DNA of 64,000 nt. Source: a virus. Under the pieces are notes generated by a model. That model saw only the letters and a program-made list of their open reading frames with translations. It did no database searches and had not been told where the DNA came from. Of the stretch, positions 48,359 to 55,478 are shown piece after piece (the first letter of the stretch is position 1; each line of letters opens with the position of its first letter). The stretch is taken from positions 26,096 through 90,095 of IMG/VR virus record IMGVR_UViG_3300034200_001099. One strand, 5' to 3'. The position numbers and the translations under genes were made by a program.

Positions 48359-48879
48359 ATTTAGACAAACTAACAATGGACGAACTTATTTCATTAAGAA
48401 ATGAAATTCAAGGAAAAATACATTCCTATGAAGATGGGTATTTGTATATCTGTTCTGTTCGTCAGTTTGGTAGTGTATGGGAAGAAAAACCAAGTAGTTT
48501 ATATGGTTTAAAAGAACTTTGTGATTCATATTATGGTGACAATGGTATTGTTGATGTTTATACCAACAATCCAAATTTAGAATTTCCTGAAATGGAGTTT
48601 CAAAATTATGGTGACGTTATGTTTATTAAATCAGAAGATGATTACCGTGACTGGGTTAAATACAACAAAGAAAAAAACTTTATTGATGATGTAACACAAC
48701 GACTTGATGAGTGGGATGAAAGTAAAAATTTACCATTTAAATATCGCCCTTCTTTTGCGCCAATTTGGACAAGAGAAGATCTTAATGAATGGGTTACAGG
48801 GTTTGAAAGTAAGACATGGGATTTTACTGAACCAAGATCTATGAAGGTAAAATATTCTGAAGAAGATGGTGAAGATTAA
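48355..48879 (+). CDS. hypothetical protein, 174 aa
   Basis: N-terminal helix (LTMDELISLRNEIQGKIHSY), then an aromatic, acidic alpha/beta region (VDVYTNNPNLEFPEMEFQNY) and RLDEWDESKNLPFKYRPSF. No motif recognised. It is coupled to the gene upstream and precedes the cREC gene by 13 bases. Confidence 0.65.
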   Translation: MNLDKLTMDELISLRNEIQGKIHSYEDGYLYICSVRQFGSVWEEKPSSLYGLKELCDSYYGDNGIVDVYTNNPNLEFPEMEFQNYGDVMFIKSEDDYRDWVKYNKEKNFIDDVTQRLDEWDESKNLPFKYRPSFAPIWTREDLNEWVTGFESKTWDFTEPRSMKVKYSEEDGED

Positions 48880-48892
48880 AAAATAAAAAATT

Positions 48893-49303
48893 ATGACAAA
48901 AGTAAAAATCTATCTAGATGATGTTCGTACACCGGTAGATCCAAGTTGGGTGGTTGTTCGTTCTTATGATGAATTTGTTAGTAAGATAAATGAAATTGGT
49001 TTAGAGAACATTGAACTAATTTCATTGGATCACGATTTGGGTGATAGTGCAATGAGAGAATGGCACTACGGCGTTGTAAAAAACTACACCATCAATTACG
49101 ATAATATAACAGAAAAAACTGGTATGGATTGCACCAAGTGGTTAGTGAATCAATGGTTAGATGGTAAACATATTGTTGAAGTTGTGGTTCATTCAGCAAA
49201 TGCGGTGGGTAGTGGAAACATGATGGGTTACATCAACAATTACCGACACTTGAATAGAATGGAACAAAATTGTGTAAGAGTTAAAATTGAACATACAGTA
49301 TAA
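48893..49303 (+). CDS. cyclic-phosphate processing receiver (cREC)-like protein
   Basis: 136 residues. IYLDDVRTPVD at the start, ISLDHDLGDS in the middle and VVHSANAVGSGNMMGYINNY at the end. These match the cREC family, a receiver-like fold found with RNA repair genes and predicted to process cyclic phosphate or 2',3'-ends. Its position just before an RNA ligase and near a HAD phosphatase supports an RNA-repair role. Confidence 0.75.
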   Translation: MTKVKIYLDDVRTPVDPSWVVVRSYDEFVSKINEIGLENIELISLDHDLGDSAMREWHYGVVKNYTINYDNITEKTGMDCTKWLVNQWLDGKHIVEVVVHSANAVGSGNMMGYINNYRHLNRMEQNCVRVKIEHTV

Positions 49304-49313
49304 AAATAAAATT

Positions 49314-49574
49314 ATGGAATTAGAAAAATTTGAACAAGCAAAAAAAGTTAAAGAAAACCTTGAAAGGTTAAAAACACGGAAACATAAATTGGAATCCGCA
49401 CTTAAATCTTGTAGTTTGGCGGTTAAGATTAATTATACGTATGGAGGTAAATTCCGAACGCCAGGTGAAGTGGGATTATATGATAAAGAGATTATAAAAG
49501 AAATGATGATCAAAGAACTTGAAAAGTTGGATGAAGAAATAAATTTAGTTAAAGAAGAATTTGAAAAAGTATAA
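49314..49574 (+). CDS. small coiled-coil protein, 86 aa
   Basis: MELEKFEQAKKVKENLERLK, two helices separated by a short beta-type piece (KINYTYGGKFRTPGEVGLY). The start at 49314 is chosen since an upstream ATG overlaps the cREC gene. It lies three bases before the RNA ligase, so it may be an accessory protein. Confidence 0.6.
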   Translation: MELEKFEQAKKVKENLERLKTRKHKLESALKSCSLAVKINYTYGGKFRTPGEVGLYDKEIIKEMMIKELEKLDEEINLVKEEFEKV

Positions 49575-49577
49575 GAA

Positions 49578-50711
49578 ATGGAAAATTTAAATAGTGTATG
49601 TTATGTTGGTGCAATCGGAGAGGTTAAGCCAATAGAAGGGGCAGATAACATAGAACTTGTTATGGTTAATGGTTGGAATGCCATAACTAAAAAAGGAGAA
49701 TATAAAGTTGATGATTTGGTTGTTGTTGCGACCACCGATGCGGTTATACCTGTTGAGTTATCCGACTTAATTGGTGTAACTGGTTACTTAAGAAAGGGTC
49801 AGAGAGTTAGAACTGTTAAACTTCGTGGAGTTTACTCAGAGTGTTTAATCATATCTTTAAAATATACATTTAAATCAGAAATATCTATCAATGGTTTTGT
49901 TGATGGACAAGATATGATGGGTTTACTTAATGTCACTAAATACGAACCACCAGTTAAAATGGTCCAGTTAAGTGGGGGTAGAAAATTCAAATACCACCAA
50001 AACCCTAACTTCCATGTTTACTACAAGTTTCCCAACTTAAAGAATGTACCTGAAATGTTTAACGAGGAAGACATAGTTACTTTTACTCGTAAACTTCACG
50101 GAACAAATGCTCGTTATGGTATCGTTAAAAAGAAAAGATTATCCTTGTGGGATTATGTAAGAAAGTTATTTGGAAACAAATGGGCTAACTACGAATATGT
50201 TTATGGATCTCACAACGTAGAGAAAGGTTCTGACTCTCAAGGGTTTTACAAATCAGATGTATGGAAAACAATCGCAGATAATTACAAAATAAAAGATAAA
50301 CTATGGGATTATGTTAAGACATATGGTAGTCCTGACTATTTGGGTGATGGGTTAATCATCTATGGTGAGATATATGGTCATGGTATACAAAAAAATTATG
50401 ATTATGGTTTAACTGATGTTAAATTTGCTGGTTTTGATGTTGAGTTAAATGGTAATTACCGACCTTATTACGATGAAAAGAACGTTTTCAAATCTTTGGG
50501 ATTACAAAGAGTTGAGGTTCTTTATTTGGGGACTTGGTCTAAAGAAAAACAAGATAAATACGTATTCAATAACAATATAGAGGGAACCAAAGTTCCACAC
50601 GAAGGTGTTGTTGTTAAATCTGTTACTGGTGATAGACACAAAGTAGGTAAAGTGATCAACCCTGATTATAGTATATTCTGTGAAAAAAATAATGTAGGTG
50701 ACTCCCATTGA
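49578..50711 (+). CDS. RNA ligase (Rnl2/DRB0094-like)
   Basis: 377 residues. An N-terminal OB-fold-like domain (GAIGEVKPIEGADNIELV, DDLVVVATTDAVIP) precedes the nucleotidyltransferase. Motif I is RKLHGTNARYG, with Lys as the adenylated residue; IIIa is YGEIYG; III-like is FAGFDVEL; motif IV HEGVVVKS; motif V KVGKVIN. The arrangement with an N-terminal OB domain is like the Deinococcus DRB0094 group, which seals RNA 3'-OH/5'-phosphate nicks. Its stop codon lies in a terminator. Confidence 0.9.
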   Translation: MENLNSVCYVGAIGEVKPIEGADNIELVMVNGWNAITKKGEYKVDDLVVVATTDAVIPVELSDLIGVTGYLRKGQRVRTVKLRGVYSECLIISLKYTFKSEISINGFVDGQDMMGLLNVTKYEPPVKMVQLSGGRKFKYHQNPNFHVYYKFPNLKNVPEMFNEEDIVTFTRKLHGTNARYGIVKKKRLSLWDYVRKLFGNKWANYEYVYGSHNVEKGSDSQGFYKSDVWKTIADNYKIKDKLWDYVKTYGSPDYLGDGLIIYGEIYGHGIQKNYDYGLTDVKFAGFDVELNGNYRPYYDEKNVFKSLGLQRVEVLYLGTWSKEKQDKYVFNNNIEGTKVPHEGVVVKSVTGDRHKVGKVINPDYSIFCEKNNVGDSH

Positions 50712-50726
50712 TGGAGTCACTTTTAT
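50698..50726 (+). terminator. intrinsic terminator overlapping the stop codon
   Basis: GTGACTCC pairs with GGAGTCAC (50698-50705 with 50713-50720), then TTTTATTA. The ligase TGA (50709-50711) is in the loop. Confidence 0.88.
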
Positions 50727-50768
50727 TACTTACTATTAAATTAAAAAAAATTAATACGTATTAAGATA

Positions 50769-50969
50769 ATGGAAAATAAAAAAAACACCCCTAAATTAAT
50801 TTTAAACTCTGAAGAACATGAACTTATTGGGTTTTATATATCCGAACTTGGATTTTTAATGATGTCAATATGTTCACAATCAGGTAAACGAACTAACTAT
50901 AACTTGGGTGAACACAACACAGAACAAAATGTTTTTATAGATCTAATTAAAAAACTTAACTATAAATAA
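50769..50969 (+). CDS. hypothetical protein, 66 aa
   Basis: MENKKNTPKLILNSEEHELI followed by a hydrophobic ELGFLMMSICSQ and a polar tail. No domain recognised. Own transcription unit after the ligase terminator, but no clear promoter element seen. Confidence 0.6.
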   Translation: MENKKNTPKLILNSEEHELIGFYISELGFLMMSICSQSGKRTNYNLGEHNTEQNVFIDLIKKLNYK

Positions 50970-51011
50970 ATTGAATTGATTAGTTCACTTTTTTAATTAC
51001 ATTTAAATAAA

Positions 51012-51206
51012 ATGAAACAAGATTTAAACAAATTTGCATTCTTTTCAAAAAACTTTTTGTGGTATTCCATAATGTTAGTGATTGAGAATGATTATAATCC
51101 ACTTAATTGGTGGTTATTTAGTGGGTTTTTCCCTATAGTAATTACCATATTTTTTGAATTATATATACTTGGAACATCATTAAACGAAACAGAAACAGAA
51201 ACATAA
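51012..51206 (+). CDS. small membrane protein, 64 aa
   Basis: Two hydrophobic segments (about 12-24, 31-54) and an acidic Thr/Glu tail (NETETET). It precedes the AAA+ ATPase by 20 bases. Function unknown. Confidence 0.6.
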   Translation: MKQDLNKFAFFSKNFLWYSIMLVIENDYNPLNWWLFSGFFPIVITIFFELYILGTSLNETETET

Positions 51207-51226
51207 AATTAAAAAAATATTATACA

Positions 51227-52210
51227 ATGAGAGAAAACGAAATTGATGATTATATTGAAGAGTTAAAAATGATTGAAGAAATGGATAATATAGAAATGAC
51301 AAGAAATAGATTTATTAAAAACGATGACACAAAGACACCAACTAATTCACCAACATGTTGGGGAACTTTACAAGACGAAGAATTTGCCCCCGCATTTACA
51401 TCCGTCCCAAAAGTTCCGGCTGGAATTTATGAAATCATTTACAATAGACAATTAAATTGTAACACAATAAAAAAACAACCATTTAAAACAGATGAGTTAT
51501 ACCAATTACCTTCATATGAGATCCAAGATATCCTCAAGGATATCCAAAATTTTTGGGATCGTCGTGACAAATATAGAGAATATAATTTTGTTCATAAGCG
51601 TGGGATTCTAATGTATGGTGAACCAGGATGTGGTAAGTCAGGAATCATACAGTTAATTTCAAAACAACTAATTGAAAATGATGGGATTATTCTAAACATT
51701 AAAGATCATGACGATGTTGAATACTTTATTGATTTCATTGCAACATTTAGAAAAATTGAAACCAACAGACCTTTAATTGTTTTGTTGGAAGATATTGATT
51801 CAATTGCCGGCGAAAATAATCATGCGACAAGTAAGTTATTAAACATTCTTGACGGTGTGAAACAAATTGAAGACGTTGTTTATATTGCAACAACAAACTA
51901 TCCTGAGAAACTACAAGACCGTATCACAAACAGACCATCTCGTTTTGATAGACGATACAAAGTGGAACTTCCAAACGAAGAGATTAGAAACGCTTATATC
52001 CGTCACAAATTAACAGAAGATGATTTGAAAAATGTTAATATTGATGAATGGGTAAAAAGAACTGAAGGAATGTCTCTTTCACACTTGAAAGAAGTTGTAA
52101 TTTCAACTATAGTTATGGGAAGAGAATTTGAGGAAGTGATGGATAACCTCGAAGGATTAAAAAAAGCACCAACAATTAAAGAATTTAAAAAAGTAGGATT
52201 TGGAAAATGA
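51227..52210 (+). CDS. AAA+ ATPase (Bcs1/proteasome-ATPase-like)
   Basis: 327 residues. A helical N-terminal domain (1-110) precedes the AAA+ module: Walker A GEPGCGKS, Walker B IVLLEDID, sensor 1 IATTNYPE, and SRFDRRYKV with Arg residues at the expected finger position; then a helical lid. Classical AAA of membrane or protein remodelling type rather than a clamp loader. The N-terminal TCWGTLQDEE is unusual. The next gene is a small membrane protein overlapping by ATGA, which suggests a membrane partner. Confidence 0.88.
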   Translation: MRENEIDDYIEELKMIEEMDNIEMTRNRFIKNDDTKTPTNSPTCWGTLQDEEFAPAFTSVPKVPAGIYEIIYNRQLNCNTIKKQPFKTDELYQLPSYEIQDILKDIQNFWDRRDKYREYNFVHKRGILMYGEPGCGKSGIIQLISKQLIENDGIILNIKDHDDVEYFIDFIATFRKIETNRPLIVLLEDIDSIAGENNHATSKLLNILDGVKQIEDVVYIATTNYPEKLQDRITNRPSRFDRRYKVELPNEEIRNAYIRHKLTEDDLKNVNIDEWVKRTEGMSLSHLKEVVISTIVMGREFEEVMDNLEGLKKAPTIKEFKKVGFGK

Positions 52211-52359
52211 AAAAAGGAATTTATTATATACCGTTATTTTTAATATTATTATTTATAATGGTCTGGACATTTTATGTTAGTAATTATTTAGGGTTTGTAA
52301 TGTCGACAATATCAATGTTATTATTAGGTGAAGTTTATTATTTAAGATTTATAAAATAA
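52207..52359 (+). CDS. small membrane protein, 50 aa
   Basis: The ATG overlaps the ATPase stop as ATGA. Two hydrophobic segments (about 5-22 and 26-44) form a small hairpin. Translational coupling to the AAA+ ATPase suggests that they function together. A terminator follows. Confidence 0.65.
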   Translation: MKKGIYYIPLFLILLFIMVWTFYVSNYLGFVMSTISMLLLGEVYYLRFIK

Positions 52360-52372
52360 TTTATAAAAATTT

Positions 52373-52398
52373 CCCCATCTCAAAAAGGTGGGGTTTTA
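52373..52398 (+). terminator. intrinsic terminator
   Basis: CCCCATC pairs with GGTGGGG (52373-52379 with 52387-52393, one G-U) around TCAAAAA, then TTTT. It ends the ATPase operon. Confidence 0.85.
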
Positions 52399-52406
52399 TA
52401 TTTATA
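52399..52406 (+). promoter_or_regulatory. candidate late promoter TATTTATA
   Basis: TATTTATA four bases before the ATG at 52411, starting at the end of the terminator T tract. Confidence 0.6.
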
Positions 52407-52410
52407 GAAT

Positions 52411-52929
52411 ATGAAAACATTAATAGAAAGAATTGTCAGAGAATATCTTTTGGAGGAAAGAAAATTTCCTAAACAAAAAGGTAGTGAAGTCTATGATAAA
52501 ATGTTATATAATATAATATCCACATACCATCAGTGGTTTGATCGACATGGGGATAATTCGTATAAGGAAAATATTGATTTGTTTTATGAAAAAAATAATT
52601 CAGATAACGATTATAGGATTGGTGTTAGTGATAAGTTATTGATACCGATAATTAAAAAAGATATTGGTAAGATTATTGATAGCTTTAAAACGCACAATCC
52701 TTGTAATAAAAGAATCATATTTACAAAAAGAATGGTTAATAATGAAGATGAGGAATACTTTGATGTTATTGAATTTCTCATACAAAAAGATAGTAATGAA
52801 TTAAAAATTGTTAGTTCTGCTTTTTCTGATGACGGTAACTTTTTATATTTTGGTGTTAGACCAAGAAGTAAAAAAGAAAATTTAAAAGAAAATTCATGTA
52901 AAAGTGGGGATATAGTTGTGGAATTGTAA
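52411..52929 (+). CDS. CTS-leader protein, 172 aa
   Basis: MKTLIERIVREYLLEERK: an amphipathic leader ending YLLE-E. The body is alpha/beta and basic (NDYRIGVSDKLLIPIIKKDI, RIIFTKRMVNNEDEEYFDVI), with an end GDIVVEL. No motif recognised. Proposed as head-packaged by leader and promoter type. Confidence 0.65.
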   Translation: MKTLIERIVREYLLEERKFPKQKGSEVYDKMLYNIISTYHQWFDRHGDNSYKENIDLFYEKNNSDNDYRIGVSDKLLIPIIKKDIGKIIDSFKTHNPCNKRIIFTKRMVNNEDEEYFDVIEFLIQKDSNELKIVSSAFSDDGNFLYFGVRPRSKKENLKENSCKSGDIVVEL

Positions 52930-52945
52930 AAAAGTATTATCTTTG
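52916..52945 (+). promoter_or_regulatory. Bacteroidota-type promoter for a non-coding RNA
   Basis: TTG at 52916-52918 and TATCTTTG at 52938-52945, spaced by 19 bases, straddle the stop codon of the previous gene. The predicted transcript starts near 52950 and has no ORF; the first element in it is a pseudoknot. Confidence 0.75.
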
Positions 52946-52949
52946 TAAG

Positions 52950-53080
52950 ACAATTGATTGTTATTGGTTCAATCATTAAAAAATACCAATCGTAGGGTGT
53001 CTGGCGTAATCCGACACAGGTTGAAAATCCCACCCCTAGGTGAAATTGATCCCCACTGAAATATGTGGGGATTTTTTTTT
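52950..53080 (+). ncRNA. structured small RNA with H-type pseudoknot
   Basis: A promoter directly upstream and a strong terminator at the end frame about 130 bases without ORF. Near the 5' end, stem 1 is 52955-52960 with 52970-52975 (6 bp) and stem 2 is 52963-52968 with 52985-52990 (6 bp). Loop sizes 2, 1 and 9 (the last A-rich, TTAAAAAAT) are ideal for an H-type pseudoknot. A hairpin follows at 52997-53017 (7 bp with one bulge), then a terminator. No tRNA or known RNA family recognised; it may act as a riboregulator or host-targeting RNA. Confidence 0.6.
53049..53080 (+). terminator. intrinsic terminator of the small RNA
   Basis: ATCCCCAC pairs with GTGGGGAT (53049-53056 with 53065-53072), with a T run to 53080. 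A perfect 8-bp stem. Confidence 0.93.
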
Positions 53081-53085
53081 AAGAG

Positions 53086-53171
53086 ACCCCATCTTAATTG
53101 ATGGGCTTTAGGGCCGTTATCCGTTAGGGTAACGATTTAAAGGGGGGAATTCGCTACTCCCCCTTTTTTTT
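53086..53171 (+). ncRNA. second structured element with terminator
   Basis: Three hairpins in a row after the first terminator: CCCATC/GATGGG (53088-53093 with 53100-53105), an 8-bp stem with GTTA tetraloop (53115-53122 with 53127-53134) and a G-run terminator stem (53142-53146 with 53159-53163) with eight or more T. No ORF and no TAnnTTTG inside. It could be the second part of the same RNA made by readthrough, or a processed RNA. Confidence 0.45.
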
Positions 53172-53182
53172 ATTTAACTAAG

Positions 53183-53189
53183 TATTTAT
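53183..53189 (+). promoter_or_regulatory. candidate late promoter TATTTAT
   Basis: TATTTAT five bases before the ATG at 53195. The stretch 53167-53203 is almost identical to 24032-24068. Confidence 0.65.
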
Positions 53190-53194
53190 CATAT

Positions 53195-53641
53195 ATGAAA
53201 ATAATAATTTCAGAACGTCAACAAAAGTTAATTAAAGAAAATTCTGTTAAGGGATCTTTAATTGATATGATTAAAGAAGATGGTTGGAAAAGTGTTTACG
53301 GATTGGTTGGGGGGATTGATAATCTTAAAAAACTTGTTGGAATTGAATCACCAATAGATTTTCTTAATTTATTTAATGATTTGGATGTTATTAATAGTGA
53401 AGAAAAACCTAATTTGACTTTATTTAGATATGAAATAGGAAATAATCTAATGGTTTACGATGATGAATTTGATTTTGTTTACATCAATTATAGTATAATT
53501 TGGTCATTTTTAGAAAAAGTTTTTGGATTTAACTACTCTGAAATACAGGAAGTCACACAGGAATGGTTGTCTGAGGCCTACGATTTAAGGGGAGTCACAA
53601 CAGATGAGGTAGATGAGGAGGATGATGAGTTGGTTGGATGA
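53195..53641 (+). CDS. CTS-leader protein, 148 aa
   Basis: Leader MKIIISERQQKLIKEN with LIKE-N, nearly the same as at 25892. The body has a helix (GSLIDMIKEDGWKSVYGLVG), a beta part and an acidic C-terminus with TTDEVDEEDDELVG. Function unknown; proposed head-packaged protein. A terminator follows. Confidence 0.7.
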   Translation: MKIIISERQQKLIKENSVKGSLIDMIKEDGWKSVYGLVGGIDNLKKLVGIESPIDFLNLFNDLDVINSEEKPNLTLFRYEIGNNLMVYDDEFDFVYINYSIIWSFLEKVFGFNYSEIQEVTQEWLSEAYDLRGVTTDEVDEEDDELVG

Positions 53642-53655
53642 GGTCTACAATTTAA

Positions 53656-53682
53656 GGGGAATTATATAATTCCCTTTTTTTA
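53656..53682 (+). terminator. intrinsic terminator
   Basis: GGGAATT pairs with AATTCCC (53657-53663 with 53668-53674) around ATAT, then seven T. Confidence 0.88.
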
Positions 53683-53697
53683 TTTAATTCTTTTACT

Positions 53698-53705
53698 TAT
53701 CTTTG
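53698..53705 (+). promoter_or_regulatory. Bacteroidota-type -7 element (TATCTTTG)
   Basis: TATCTTTG with four bases (TGTT) before the ATG at 53710: leaderless type. It also supports the short membrane peptide as a real gene. Confidence 0.8.
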
Positions 53706-53709
53706 TGTT

Positions 53710-53790
53710 ATGTTAATTATGACCATATTGTTTATTCTTTTAATCCTATGTATTGGGGTTTGGGGTAAACACGGAAAACACTTTAAGTGA
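53710..53790 (+). CDS. 26-residue membrane peptide
   Basis: MLIMTILFILLILCIGVWGK then HGKHFK: one membrane segment with a basic tail. The ATG sits exactly four bases after TATCTTTG and the TGA shares a base with the next ATG (TGATG at 53788-53792). Position alone makes it a likely real gene; function unknown. Confidence 0.6.
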   Translation: MLIMTILFILLILCIGVWGKHGKHFK

Positions 53791-54389
53791 TGAAAATAAT
53801 ACTACTTGATAATGATGGTGTGATTTGTTTATCCAATAATTGGGGTGGACGAGCAAAGAAATGGGCAAATTTTCATAAGGATAATCCTGATGTTGAATTT
53901 ACAAATCGTCCTATTGATTGTAGGTTTGATAACTTTGATGAGAAGGCAATTAAGGTCCTTAATGAAATACTTGAAGAAACCGGTGCTGAAATAGTTGTAA
54001 GTTCAGATTGGAGATACAATGCAACACTTGAGGAACTTGGCGATTACTACATAAGTCAAGGAATCATCAAACGACCAATTGCAGTAACGGATATGTTCAA
54101 AGACATATTCCCAAGAGAATGGAATGCGTTTAGGTTTCGTGCTGATTTAGAAATAGAACGAAGTATGGAGATCGGACACTGGTTAGAGAACCATCCCGAA
54201 GTTACGCATTGGGTTGCAATTGATGACCTCAACATGAGTATTGAGTTTTTATCTAAAAACTTTTCACATAGTAAAGATGATGATAAAAACCCCGGTCTAT
54301 CTAATTTTGTTCTAACACCAAAAGCAAGTGAGGGAATCAAACAAAGTGGTATTAAAGAAAAAATATTAAAGTTTTTGAAAGATGAGTAG
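53790..54389 (+). CDS. HAD-like phosphatase, RNA-repair (Swiss Army Knife) type
   Basis: 199 residues from MKIILLDNDGVICL; a GTG three bases upstream is less likely. HAD motif I is LLDNDGVI, motif II VVSSDWRYN and motif IV IDDLNM. The SSDWR variant is characteristic of HAD proteins linked to RNA repair (SAK-type) modules, and the window has an RNA ligase and a cREC protein nearby. Probable 3'-phosphate removal on RNA; substrate is inference. Confidence 0.75.
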   Translation: MKIILLDNDGVICLSNNWGGRAKKWANFHKDNPDVEFTNRPIDCRFDNFDEKAIKVLNEILEETGAEIVVSSDWRYNATLEELGDYYISQGIIKRPIAVTDMFKDIFPREWNAFRFRADLEIERSMEIGHWLENHPEVTHWVAIDDLNMSIEFLSKNFSHSKDDDKNPGLSNFVLTPKASEGIKQSGIKEKILKFLKDE

Positions 54390-54465
54390 AATGATTAAAA
54401 AGTTTATGTTGTGGTTATCACTCAAGTTCCCAAAGAAAGGTAAAAAAAGTATTTGGGATTTATAA
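54382..54465 (+). CDS. small basic peptide, 27 aa
   Basis: ATG inside the end of the HAD gene (8-base overlap). MSRMIKKFMLWLSLKFPKKG is amphipathic and basic. It fits between the HAD gene and the next start, but so short a frame may be chance. Confidence 0.35.
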   Translation: MSRMIKKFMLWLSLKFPKKGKKSIWDL

Positions 54466-54472
54466 AATTAAT

Positions 54473-54787
54473 ATGAAGAACATAAACCAAATATTCAAAA
54501 ATAATATACATCTAATGGATGAACCCGAAGTAATTGAATTGATAGAATATTGTCAAGAATTGGAGGGTGAAGTCCTTGAAAAGAAAATCAATAATACTTA
54601 TAATAAAGATCACATGTTAAAAACCATGTTATCTGACATACTTTCAAGTTGTAGAGAATATGAAGAAAATAAAATTCTTAAAGATAGATATCCTGAGTTA
54701 TATAACGAATTAGATGCTAATTCTTTAGTTAAAAACTTAATGGATTATATTATAACTATGAATAATAAAAATAATTTAAGACTTTAA
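54473..54787 (+). CDS. hypothetical helical protein, 104 aa
   Basis: Entirely alpha-helical in character (DEPEVIELIEYCQELEGEVL, YPELYNELDANSLVKNLM). Two bases before the next gene. No domain recognised. Confidence 0.65.
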   Translation: MKNINQIFKNNIHLMDEPEVIELIEYCQELEGEVLEKKINNTYNKDHMLKTMLSDILSSCREYEENKILKDRYPELYNELDANSLVKNLMDYIITMNNKNNLRL

Positions 54788-54789
54788 AT

Positions 54790-55107
54790 ATGGACGAAAA
54801 TAAAAAACAAAAAGTTAAACTTATTATGGTAGAAGAAAAACCATATATCATTTCTTTAGATAAAATAGAACTGGGGGATAAAGTTATTGTTACAGTTGGA
54901 GGACAATATCCATCAATTGTTAATTGTGAAAATGAAACAATTTTTAATTTATTAACTGAGTCAAAACTATCTTTAACTCAGGCAAATAAAATTTTTATGG
55001 AACCTGAATATATAAAATTCACATCTGAACAAATAGAAAAAATAATTGAAAATGGTGGAACATTAGATGTCGAACTAGAAGATGGGATTTATAAATATAC
55101 TTTATAA
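54790..55107 (+). CDS. hypothetical protein, 105 aa
   Basis: Small beta-type protein (KVKLIMVEEKPYIISLDKIE, GDKVIVTVGGQYPSIVN) with a helical middle and GTLDVELEDGIYKY end. Likely an OB or similar small barrel; no family recognised. Confidence 0.65.
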   Translation: MDENKKQKVKLIMVEEKPYIISLDKIELGDKVIVTVGGQYPSIVNCENETIFNLLTESKLSLTQANKIFMEPEYIKFTSEQIEKIIENGGTLDVELEDGIYKYTL

Positions 55108-55126
55108 TTTTAAATGATTTTTTAAT

Positions 55127-55447
55127 ATGAGAAAATTCAAAAAAAAAATAATTGAAGAGGATTTAATTATTGAAAGTAACATAGAAAATACGGAAGAAAA
55201 AGAAGATATTGAAACAGAACACAGTTTTTATATCAGTGATGAAAAATTTTCAATAAGTTGGGATCAACCAACAAACAGATGTAATAGAACTCACCTATCT
55301 CAAACATTAGAAATAAAAACAGAAAATTGTGAAAATAAAAATTTTTTAGTTTTAAAAACCGAAAAATGGGATTTTGAAAATTTTGACGATTTAATTTTTA
55401 TTTTATTACAGTTTAAAAAAAGACATGAAATTATGAAAAAATCTTAG
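55127..55447 (+). CDS. hypothetical protein, 106 aa
   Basis: A charged basic-acidic N-terminus, then a beta-type core (HSFYISDEKFSISWDQPTNR, NFLVLKTEKWDFENFDDLIF). No domain recognised. The gene before the leaderless promoter at 55467. Confidence 0.65.
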   Translation: MRKFKKKIIEEDLIIESNIENTEEKEDIETEHSFYISDEKFSISWDQPTNRCNRTHLSQTLEIKTENCENKNFLVLKTEKWDFENFDDLIFILLQFKKRHEIMKKS

Positions 55448-55466
55448 TTATTTTATAATTTTTTTG

Positions 55467-55474
55467 TATCTTTG
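55467..55474 (+). promoter_or_regulatory. Bacteroidota-type -7 element (TATCTTTG)
   Basis: TATCTTTG with four bases (TTTT) before the ATG at 55479: leaderless type. Confidence 0.78.
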
Positions 55475-55478
55475 TTTT

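Noticed and set aside
52985-53050. Possible tRNA or tmRNA piece in the small RNA unit
   Set aside because: The GGTTGAAAATCC stretch looks a little like a T-arm, but no cloverleaf or CCA-compatible acceptor stem is present.
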